Origin: an uncultured Prevotellaceae bacterium
GTDB taxonomy: Bacteria; Bacteroidota; Bacteroidia; Bacteroidales; Bacteroidaceae
Length of the DNA stretch: 33,377 nucleotides
NCBI GenBank assembly: GCA_900319385.1
Contig: ONOG01000026.1
Span: 1-33,377 of the forward strand
Reading direction: 5' to 3'
Part shown: positions 23,105 to 31,041 of the stretch, piece after piece
Layout: each line of letters begins with the position of its first letter
Numbering within the stretch: position 1 is the stretch's first letter
The notes under the pieces: generated by a model
The model's database searches: none
Told to the model about the DNA's origin: nothing
What the model saw: only the letters and a program-made list of their open reading frames with translations
Translations under genes and position numbers: made by a program

Positions 23105-25987
23105 ATGAAAAAACTGTTTCTTTTAGACGCATACGCACTGATATATCGGGCGTACTACGCTTTCATCAAGTCGCCACGGATGAACAGTCGCGGTGAAAAC
23201 ACGTCGGCCGTTCTCGGTTTCGTCAACACACTTGAAGAGGTACTGCGCAAGGAGAATCCCGAATACATCGGTGTCGCATTCGATCCCAAAGGCGGCACAT
23301 TCCGTCACGAAGCTTATCCCGAATACAAGGCACAGCGCGAAGAGACCCCAGAGGGCATTCGCTTTGCCGTGCCGTACATCAAGAAAATTCTCGAAGCCTA
23401 CCGCATTCCTGTGATTGAGGTGTCTGGATACGAAGCCGACGACGTGATTGGTACACTTGCATGGCGATTTTCTTCCGATGAAATCGGGGTTTTTATGATG
23501 ACACCCGACAAAGATTATGGTCAGTTGGTCCGTCCTGGCGTGTGGATGTACAGACCGCATTCGGGCGACAAAGACTTCGAAGTCATCGGTGAAAAGGAGA
23601 TCTGTGACAAGTATGGCATAGAGAAAACCAGCCAAGTCATCGACCTGTTGGGACTGATGGGCGATGCCTCAGACAACGTGCCAGGCTGTCCTGGTGTCGG
23701 AGAGAAAACGGCTGTGAAACTGATCGGTGAATTCGGGGATATTGAGCAACTTCTACAGAGAACTGATGAACTGAAAGGTGCTCTTCGAAAGAAGGTTGAA
23801 GAGAATCGAGAGCAGATCCTGTTCTCGAGATTTCTGGTGACCATCAAGACAGACGTCCCCGTTGACATCAAGTTGGATGACCTGCGTCGTGAAGAGAAAG
23901 ATGCAGATGCCTTGCGTCAACTGTTCGACGAACTTGAATTTCGAAACCTCACAGCTCGTGTCCTGAATTCGGAGCCGGTGAAAAAGGAGAGCACTCCCCC
24001 ACCCTCCGCGTCGAAGAAAAAATCCGAGACGATGATGGGCGACCTGTTCGGCGGACCCACTCCGAGCGTTTCGACAGCCGAACATGAAAATTCTGAGAGG
24101 AAAGACGATTTTTTGGCCCGCGAGAATGATTTATTTTCGACCGTGGGGACGGACGACTCAAAAAAATCGATTCTCACGAGCCTAAAATCCACTCCACACA
24201 CTTACAAACTCGTTGACAATGAGGAGGAAATCGCGAAACTTTCCCAAAAATTCTTGTCAGAAAAAATTCTCAGTCTAGATACAGAAACCACTTCAACCGA
24301 GCCGATGGAGGCCGAATTGGTCGGTTTGAGTTTCTCGACGTCGGAATTTGAGGCCTACTACATCCCAGTGCCATCAAATCGTGACGAAGCGTTAAAAATT
24401 GTGAATGCGTTCCGTGCTGTTTACGAAAGTGAAGATATATATAAGGTAGGTCAGAATCTGAAGTACGACATGACGGTGTTGGCCAACTATGACATCCAGC
24501 TGCGTGGACCGATGTTCGACACCATGCTCGCCCACTATGTCCTCCACCCCGAGTTGCACCACGGCATGGACTACCTCGCCGAGGTCTATCTGAACTACCA
24601 GACAATCCACATCGACGAACTGATTGGAGCACGTGGCAAGAATCAGAAGTCCATGCGCGACCTGAGCCCGCAGGACGTCTATGAATATGCTGCCGAAGAT
24701 GCCGACGTCACGCTTCGTCTCTACCACGTGCTCAAGGCTGAGTTGGAGCGTGAGCCACGCCTGCTTCAGCTGTTCCAGGAGGTCGAAATGCCGCTCGTGC
24801 CAGTGCTCTGCCGCATGGAGCGCAATGGCGTGTGTCTCGACACAGACAGCCTGCGCCAGACGTCTGCGGAGTTCACCGCTCGTATGGAAGCTTTGGAAAA
24901 GGAAATCCACGAGATTGCCGGACAGCCTTTCAACATCAACTCGCCGCGTCAGGTGGGCGACGTGCTCTTCGGACAGATGCACATCGTCGATAAGCCCAAG
25001 AAGACGAAAACCGGTCAGTATGTCACCTCCGAGGACGTGCTTCAGAACCTGCGTTCGAAGCACCCGATTGTGGAGAAAATTCTCGACTATCGCGGCTACA
25101 AAAAGCTGCTCGGAACCTACATCGACGCCCTACCCCAGCTCATCAACCCGCAGACAGGACACATCCATACCTCTTACAACCAGGCCGTTACGGCCACGGG
25201 GCGCCTTTCGTCGTCCAATCCCAACCTGCAGAACATCCCCATCCGCGATGCCAATGGCAAGGAGGTGCGCCGCGCCTTCATTCCCGACCCAGGTTGTGAG
25301 TTTTTCAGTGCCGACTACAGTCAGATCGAGCTGCGCATCATGGCCCATCTGAGTGGCGACGAAAACATGATTGAAGCCTTCCGCGAGGGGCACGACATCC
25401 ATCGAGCCACCGCTGCGAAGGTATATAAAGAGAAGATGGAAGACGTCACATCCGACCAGCGTCGCAAGGCCAAGACCGCCAATTTTGGCATCATCTACGG
25501 CATCAGCGCCTTCGGACTTGCCGAGCGTATGGAGGTGAGCCGCACCGAAGCCAAGGAACTCATCGACGAATATTTCGCCACCTATCCCAAGGTGAAGCAG
25601 TATATGGATCAGTCGATTGCCATGGCCCGCGAACACGGCTACACCGAAACCCTCTTCGGCCGTCGCTGCTACCTGCCCGACATCAACTCCCACAACGCCA
25701 CCGTCCGTGGCTATGCCGAGCGCAATGCCATCAATGCCCCCATCCAGGGAACGGCTGCCGACATCATCAAGGTCGCCATGGTGCGCATCGACCGCCGTAT
25801 GCAGCAAGAGGGACTGCGCTCGAAGATGATTCTGCAGGTGCACGACGAACTCAATTTCAGCGTCGTACCCGAGGAGCACGACCGCCTTCAGCAGCTCGTC
25901 ATCGAGGAGATGCAGGCAGCCTATCAGATGTCCGTACCCCTCGTAGCAGACAGCGGCTGGGGCACGAACTGGCTAGAAGCCCACTGA
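23105..25987 (+). CDS. polA: DNA polymerase I
   Basis: 960 aa from the ATG at 23105 (MKKLFLLDAYALIYRAYYAF is the normal N-terminus; the frame stays open 47 codons further upstream but without similarity). In order: 5' nuclease domain (1-285), with FDPKGGTFRHE and ADDVIG; a low-complexity linker (about 290-365); 3'-5' exonuclease (about 370-545) with all carboxylates present, Asp392 and Glu394 (LDTET), Asp455 and Asp532 (YAAED), so proofreading should be active; polymerase domain with motif A DYSQIELR (Asp737), motif B around 786-799 (Arg786, Lys790, Phe794) and motif C QVHDE (Asp914). It fills repair gaps and removes Okazaki primers. The linker has two DLF motifs (313-315 and 342-344). Confidence 0.97.
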   Translation: MKKLFLLDAYALIYRAYYAFIKSPRMNSRGENTSAVLGFVNTLEEVLRKENPEYIGVAFDPKGGTFRHEAYPEYKAQREETPEGIRFAVPYIKKILEAYRIPVIEVSGYEADDVIGTLAWRFSSDEIGVFMMTPDKDYGQLVRPGVWMYRPHSGDKDFEVIGEKEICDKYGIEKTSQVIDLLGLMGDASDNVPGCPGVGEKTAVKLIGEFGDIEQLLQRTDELKGALRKKVEENREQILFSRFLVTIKTDVPVDIKLDDLRREEKDADALRQLFDELEFRNLTARVLNSEPVKKESTPPPSASKKKSETMMGDLFGGPTPSVSTAEHENSERKDDFLARENDLFSTVGTDDSKKSILTSLKSTPHTYKLVDNEEEIAKLSQKFLSEKILSLDTETTSTEPMEAELVGLSFSTSEFEAYYIPVPSNRDEALKIVNAFRAVYESEDIYKVGQNLKYDMTVLANYDIQLRGPMFDTMLAHYVLHPELHHGMDYLAEVYLNYQTIHIDELIGARGKNQKSMRDLSPQDVYEYAAEDADVTLRLYHVLKAELEREPRLLQLFQEVEMPLVPVLCRMERNGVCLDTDSLRQTSAEFTARMEALEKEIHEIAGQPFNINSPRQVGDVLFGQMHIVDKPKKTKTGQYVTSEDVLQNLRSKHPIVEKILDYRGYKKLLGTYIDALPQLINPQTGHIHTSYNQAVTATGRLSSSNPNLQNIPIRDANGKEVRRAFIPDPGCEFFSADYSQIELRIMAHLSGDENMIEAFREGHDIHRATAAKVYKEKMEDVTSDQRRKAKTANFGIIYGISAFGLAERMEVSRTEAKELIDEYFATYPKVKQYMDQSIAMAREHGYTETLFGRRCYLPDINSHNATVRGYAERNAINAPIQGTAADIIKVAMVRIDRRMQQEGLRSKMILQVHDELNFSVVPEEHDRLQQLVIEEMQAAYQMSVPLVADSGWGTNWLEAH

Positions 25988-26027
25988 CCCTCCCCTTCCC
26001 TGCCCTTCCGAACTATCACCTAATACC

Positions 26028-28097
26028 TTGAAACATAACATACTACATCTTTCAAAGCTTGGTTTGCTGCTTTCTGTGATGCTGACGGCAGCCGTCACAT
26101 TGTCGGCACAGACAGAACATCGCGACGACTTCGATACTTTTGTCGAACTCTTGGCCGATCTCGCAGACGACGAAGCCGAGGAAGAGTGGGGGAGTGAGCT
26201 GATGGAGGATCTGTACGAACTGTATTGCCATCCGCTGAACCTCAATGATTTACACGAAGAACAGCTGACCGAACTTCCCTTCCTGACAAGCCTCCAGATT
26301 GGAGACCTGATCGACTATGCCGACCGACACCAACCTGTCGTTTCGACGGGCGAACTGATGTCAATCACCAGCCTCGACTACACCACACGTCGCCTGCTCC
26401 AGCTGTTTCTCTATGCTGGACCGCTTCCGCAAAAGAAGTTGACCCTCAAGAATCTGCTGGCCCACAGCGACCACGAGCTCACCCTCCGCAGCGACATTCC
26501 GCTTTACACACGGATGGGGTTTGCCGATTATCCAGCCAGTGTCCTCAGCGCCAACCCCAACAAGGTCTATCTGGGTTCGCAGCCCTACCTCTCCGCCCGC
26601 TACACCCTCGAGGCCATGGGACGTGTAGAGGCAGGCTTTCAGCTGGAGAAAGACGCAGGGGAGAGTGGGGTAGACTACTGGGCAGCCTATGCCCTGCTGC
26701 GGCGCACGGGTCCCGTCGATGTGCTGGCCGTGGGCGACTACCGCATCAGCTTCGGCATGGGACTCGTGGTCAATACAGCCAGCGGCTTCGGCAAGACGAT
26801 GATGCTCAGCAGCATAGGTCGGATGGACCGAGGCATCCGTCGCCATTCAGGCATGGCCGAGAGCGGCTACATGAGCGGTGTGGCATCGACCGTCCGGCTT
26901 GGCAGTCGCATGCGGTTTTCGGCCTTCTTCTCGCAGCGCAATACCGATGGCACCCTCACAGAGGACGGCTCAGCCATCACAAGCGTACGCACCGACGGAA
27001 TGCACCGCACCCAGTCGGAACAGCGACGCAAGGGCAACCTACGAAAAACCGATTTTGGCGGCAACATCAGCTGGCAGGGCGAACATCTGCGCCTCAGCGC
27101 CACCGCAGTGCACACACGCTACAGTTTACCGCTCCAGCCGCGCCATGATACAGCAGCCTCGCTCTATCGCCTCTACAACGCCTCTGGCAGCGATTTCACG
27201 GCCTTCAGCCTTGCGTACCGCTACATAGCCCGACAATTCACCCTGAGCGGCGAAACAGCCTCTACAGCGCAAGGGGGTGTCGGTTCGCTCCTGGCTCTGC
27301 AGAGCGAGCTCAGCGGTCACCAGCTGACCCTCATCGGACGCTATTATTCAGCCGACTTCGTGAGCATCAACGGCAAGACCTTTGGCAACAACTCACATCC
27401 GCAGAACGAAAGCGGCATCTACGTGGGCTGGCAACGGCAGTTGTCGCGTGTGCTGCGTGCCGAAGCCTACGCCGACTATATGTACTTCCCCTGGCTCAAG
27501 TATCAGGTCAGCAAACCCTCCAATGCCCTGGAACTGATGGCACAGCTCAGCTACACCCCTACAGCCCGACAACTCGTGAGCCTGCGCTACCGCACGAAGA
27601 GCCAACAGCGCGACTGGAAGGTGGACGGCACGCTGCACGACGAACTAATCCTGCACACCACCCACACGGCACGCCTCATGCACGTTTGGGACGTCCTTCC
27701 CCAACTCCGACTGAAGTCGATGCTCAACGGCAGTCTGTCGCACCGACCCGACAAAGGAAACTCCATCGGATGGTCGCTGAGCGAGAACGTGAGTTGGAAA
27801 CCCTTCGCATGGATGCAAACCTCGTTAGCCGTCACCTATTTCCACACCGACGACTACTCCTCGCGCATCTATCTCTACGAGCCCTCATTGCTCTACACCT
27901 TCGGCATGTCTGCCGTTTACGATCAGGGACTGCGAGCAGCCCTTTTAGCCACCATACACCCTTGGAAGGGGGTGGACATTACAGCTAAAATTGGCCACAC
28001 CCACATGTTCCAAAATCCGACCATCGGCACGGGTCTCGACCTCATCCCGAGTTCACACCGCGAGGACCTTCAGCTGCAGCTACGTTGGTCGTTTTAG
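26028..28097 (+). CDS. Helix-hairpin-helix outer-membrane protein with TTG start
   Basis: 689 aa. A signal peptide is predicted at about 1-27 (TLSA|QTE). Next come an acidic segment and a helix-hairpin-helix region (about 69-130: NLNDLHEEQLTELPFL, then LMSITSLDYTTRRLL) resembling ComEA-type domains. The remainder is rich in alternating aromatic strands typical of an outer-membrane beta-barrel and ends in QLQLRWSF, whose C-terminal Phe is usual for barrels. Proteins of this build are found in many Bacteroidetes; a role in DNA binding or uptake is suggested by the HhH but unproven. The only start giving a full signal peptide is TTG at 26028, since the frame is closed by a stop at 25986. It follows polA by 40 bp, probably cotranscribed. 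Confidence 0.82.
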   Translation: MKHNILHLSKLGLLLSVMLTAAVTLSAQTEHRDDFDTFVELLADLADDEAEEEWGSELMEDLYELYCHPLNLNDLHEEQLTELPFLTSLQIGDLIDYADRHQPVVSTGELMSITSLDYTTRRLLQLFLYAGPLPQKKLTLKNLLAHSDHELTLRSDIPLYTRMGFADYPASVLSANPNKVYLGSQPYLSARYTLEAMGRVEAGFQLEKDAGESGVDYWAAYALLRRTGPVDVLAVGDYRISFGMGLVVNTASGFGKTMMLSSIGRMDRGIRRHSGMAESGYMSGVASTVRLGSRMRFSAFFSQRNTDGTLTEDGSAITSVRTDGMHRTQSEQRRKGNLRKTDFGGNISWQGEHLRLSATAVHTRYSLPLQPRHDTAASLYRLYNASGSDFTAFSLAYRYIARQFTLSGETASTAQGGVGSLLALQSELSGHQLTLIGRYYSADFVSINGKTFGNNSHPQNESGIYVGWQRQLSRVLRAEAYADYMYFPWLKYQVSKPSNALELMAQLSYTPTARQLVSLRYRTKSQQRDWKVDGTLHDELILHTTHTARLMHVWDVLPQLRLKSMLNGSLSHRPDKGNSIGWSLSENVSWKPFAWMQTSLAVTYFHTDDYSSRIYLYEPSLLYTFGMSAVYDQGLRAALLATIHPWKGVDITAKIGHTHMFQNPTIGTGLDLIPSSHREDLQLQLRWSF

Positions 28098-28488
28098 TTA
28101 CATTTAGGCATAAATGTTACATTTCGTACACCTATCCTGTCCACTTTTTACCCCATTTTTTCCACCCCTGTAAATTTTTTGTTAATTTTTTGTGAACCCG
28201 TTACACCCCGTGTCAACTTTTTGTCAACTCCTGGTAGGGCATAGACATGGGTGGACAAAACATCTAATATTGACCAATCTGAACTTATGCATTTTTTTCG
28301 GTAAAAATTAAGAAAAAATATGCTGCGGTCGATCAGAAATAGAAGTGCGTCATCAAGTTTTTTAAGCTTCGTTTGGGATAAATTTTCATTACGCCGAAGT
28401 TTTTTCTCCCCTTTCTTTTGGATATTCAGCATGTTAGTTGTAATTTTGCACAGAATAATGTCTAACTAAATATTATCAGCATTTTCGT
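28098..28488. other. 391-bp gene-free region upstream of the GH127 gene
   Basis: No gene is seen. At 28100-28117 a hairpin ACATTTA-GGCA-TAAATGT follows the barrel-protein stop codon but lacks a T run. At 28160-28215 short T-run repeats (TTTTTTGT, with GTCAACT twice) appear. The rest is A/T-rich and leads to the promoter at 28417-28448. Space is sufficient for regulator binding. Confidence 0.5.
28417..28448 (+). promoter_or_regulatory. Consensus promoter of the GH127 gene
   Basis: TTTG (28417-28420), a 20-bp spacer and TAATTTTG (28441-28448) match the Bacteroidetes consensus exactly. The leader to the start codon is about 35 nt. Confidence 0.8.
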
Positions 28489-30933
28489 ATGAAGAAGAGA
28501 GTGTTACTTATTGCTCTGGCACTGGTCGGAATGTCCACACAGTCCTATGCACAGAGCGACAAGTCGGGCTATCCCATTACGCCCGTTCCGTTTACCGCAG
28601 TGAAAGTCACCCCAGGAACGTTCTGGGGACAGCGTCTGCAGGCCAGTCGCGAGGTGACGATTCCCCTGGCCTTCAGCAAGTGTGAGAGCGAACGTCGCTA
28701 CACCAATTTCTCGCAGGCTGCCGAACATCTGAAAGACCCCTCGAAGGTGTTCCGCGTTGAAGGCGTAATGGGCTATTCGTTCGACGACACCGACCCGTAC
28801 AAGACATTGGAGGGTGCTTCCTATCTGTTGCAGACCTACCCCAATGCACAGTACAAAGGCAAGAGCCTTGACAAGTACTGCGACTCAGTGATTGCCGTGA
28901 TTGCCTCGGCTCAGGAGCCCGACGGCTATCTTTACACGGCACGCACCCAGAATCCGCAGCATCCGCATCAGTGGGCTGGCGACCGCCGTTGGTCGAAGGT
29001 CGAGGACCTGAGTCACGAGTTCTACAACCTGGGGCACCTGTGCGAAGCTGCCGTTGCTCACTACAACGCTACGGGCAAGCGTTCGCTGCTCGACATCGCC
29101 ATCAAGTTTGCCGACTGCGTCTGCCGCGAAGTCGGACCGAACCCTGGTCAGGCTTGCGTCGTGCCTGGCCACCAGATCGCCGAGATGGGTCTGGCCAAGC
29201 TCTACCTCGCTACGGGCAACAAGAAATACCTTGAACAGGCCAAGTTCTTCCTCGACTATCGCGGAAAGACCACCATCAAGACCGACTATTCGCAGAGCCA
29301 CCGTCCCGTGCTCGAACAGGACGAGGCCGTGGGTCACGCCGTACGCGCCGGCTATATGTACGCCGGTATGGCCGACGTGGCTGCATTGACGGGCGACAAG
29401 GGCTACATCGATGCCATCGACCGCATCTGGGACAATATCATACAGAAGAAATACTACATCACAGGTGGCGTCGGCGCAACCAGCAGCGGCGAGGCATTCG
29501 GCCGCAACTACCAGTTGCCCAACATGTCGGCCTACTGCGAAACCTGTGCCGCCATTGCGCAGGTTTATCTCAACTACCGTCTCTTCCTGCTGCATGGCGA
29601 CAGTAAATACTACGACGCGCTGGAACGCACGCTCTACAACGGCGTCATCAGCGGCATCTCGATCGACGGTGGCCGTTTCTTCTATCCCAACCCCCTGCAG
29701 TCGATGGGTCAGCACCAACGTCAGGAATGGTTCGGCTGTGCCTGCTGTCCGTCGAACGCTGCACGCTTCATTCCCTCACTCCCGCAGTACATCTACGCCG
29801 TCAAGGACAAAGCCCTGTACGTCAACCTGTTTGCAGGAAACGAGACTCAGGTGAAAGTCGGTGGAAAGAAAGTGACGCTGGAACAGAAGACCAACTATCC
29901 GTGGGACGGCGACGTGGAAATGACCGTGAAGAAGGCTGCCGGCCAGATGGCCCTGATGATTCGTATCCCGGGCTGGGTACGCGGACAGGTGGTACCGAGC
30001 GATCTCTACACCTATGTTGACGGCAAACACCTGGGCTACAGCGTCAAGGTGAACGGTCAGGAGGTGAAGTCGGAACTGAAGGACGGCTATTTCGTGATCG
30101 ACCGTAAGTGGAAGAACGGCGACCGTGTGCAGCTGCACTTCGACATGGAGCCGCGCATCGTTCGTGCCAACGGCCGCGTCGAGGCCGACAAGGGACGCGC
30201 CGAGATCGAGCGTGGTCCGCTGGTTTACTGCGCCGAATGGCCCGACAACAGCTGCGACGTGCTCTCCGTACTGCTCAACCAGGAGCCCCAGTTCCAGATG
30301 GGCACCAAGGACATCATGAACACCACCGTCCAGACGCTCACCACCGATGCCCAGACCCTTTCGTTCAACGAGCAGGGCCGCCTCACCGCCAAGGACGAGC
30401 GCCTCACCCTCATTCCCTACTATGCTTGGGCACACCGCGGCTCGGGCAACATGGCCGTGTGGCTGCCCATCGACCTGAGTGCCACGTCGCCTGCCCTGCC
30501 TCCCACACTCGCCAGCGAGAGCAAGGTGACGGCTTCGTCGCGTCGTCTGCCCGCCCTTTCGGCTGTCAACGACCGTCTCGTGCCCGCAGGACCGGACGAC
30601 CGCAGCGTTCCGTACACCCACTGGTGGCCGAAGACCAACTCGACCGAATGGCTGGCCTACGAATTCAAGGAGCCTGCAACGATCTCTACCAGCACCGTCT
30701 ATTGGTACGACGACCAGCCCTGGCAGGGTTGCAAGGTGCCCGATTCGTGGAAACTGTACTACAAGAACGACGCCGGCGAATGGGTAGAAGTGCAGAACCC
30801 CACCAGCTACGGCACAGCGAAGGGCGTCGCTAACGTCGTGAACTTCACGCCAGTGCGCACCACAGCCGTCAAGCTCGAACTCGTGCAGCCCGCCGACAAG
30901 TCATGCGGCGTCTATGAGTGGAGCGTCAAGTAA
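28489..30933 (+). CDS. Secreted GH127 beta-L-arabinofuranosidase
   Basis: 814 aa. Signal peptide about 1-21 (SYA|Q). The (alpha/alpha)6 catalytic domain belongs to the GH127 family, whose founding member removes beta-L-arabinofuranose from hydroxyproline-linked arabino-oligosaccharides through a zinc-bound cysteine nucleophile. The metal site is intact: Glu351 and Cys353 in CETCAA, and Cys417, Cys419 and Cys420 in FGCACCPSN. Cys419 is the likely nucleophile by analogy, and Glu335 in SGEAFG the likely general acid. Two beta-sandwich domains follow (about 440-640), then a C-terminal discoidin-like module (about 690-814). No C-terminal sorting tail is visible, so it may remain periplasmic. It has its own strong promoter and terminator. 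Confidence 0.93.
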   Translation: MKKRVLLIALALVGMSTQSYAQSDKSGYPITPVPFTAVKVTPGTFWGQRLQASREVTIPLAFSKCESERRYTNFSQAAEHLKDPSKVFRVEGVMGYSFDDTDPYKTLEGASYLLQTYPNAQYKGKSLDKYCDSVIAVIASAQEPDGYLYTARTQNPQHPHQWAGDRRWSKVEDLSHEFYNLGHLCEAAVAHYNATGKRSLLDIAIKFADCVCREVGPNPGQACVVPGHQIAEMGLAKLYLATGNKKYLEQAKFFLDYRGKTTIKTDYSQSHRPVLEQDEAVGHAVRAGYMYAGMADVAALTGDKGYIDAIDRIWDNIIQKKYYITGGVGATSSGEAFGRNYQLPNMSAYCETCAAIAQVYLNYRLFLLHGDSKYYDALERTLYNGVISGISIDGGRFFYPNPLQSMGQHQRQEWFGCACCPSNAARFIPSLPQYIYAVKDKALYVNLFAGNETQVKVGGKKVTLEQKTNYPWDGDVEMTVKKAAGQMALMIRIPGWVRGQVVPSDLYTYVDGKHLGYSVKVNGQEVKSELKDGYFVIDRKWKNGDRVQLHFDMEPRIVRANGRVEADKGRAEIERGPLVYCAEWPDNSCDVLSVLLNQEPQFQMGTKDIMNTTVQTLTTDAQTLSFNEQGRLTAKDERLTLIPYYAWAHRGSGNMAVWLPIDLSATSPALPPTLASESKVTASSRRLPALSAVNDRLVPAGPDDRSVPYTHWWPKTNSTEWLAYEFKEPATISTSTVYWYDDQPWQGCKVPDSWKLYYKNDAGEWVEVQNPTSYGTAKGVANVVNFTPVRTTAVKLELVQPADKSCGVYEWSVK

Positions 30934-30958
30934 ACGCGAAGCGCGTTTTGAGGACAAG

Positions 30959-30996
30959 AAAACCTCAACTTCCAGTCCGGAAGTTGAGGTTTTTTG
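30959..30996 (+). terminator. Rho-independent terminator of the GH127 gene
   Basis: Stem CCTCAACTTCC/GGAAGTTGAGG around a 4-nt loop, flanked by AA and a run of six T. It may also serve the convergent CotH gene, whose stop is at 31042, since A residues precede the stem. Confidence 0.9.
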
Positions 30997-31041
30997 TAGG
31001 TGAATGTGGGCAGCCGATGAAATAATATATCCAGCCTGTGC

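Noticed and set aside
28098..28488. Riboswitch or small RNA upstream of the GH127 gene
   Set aside because: The promoter leaves only about 35 nt of leader, and no known riboswitch core is visible in the rest.
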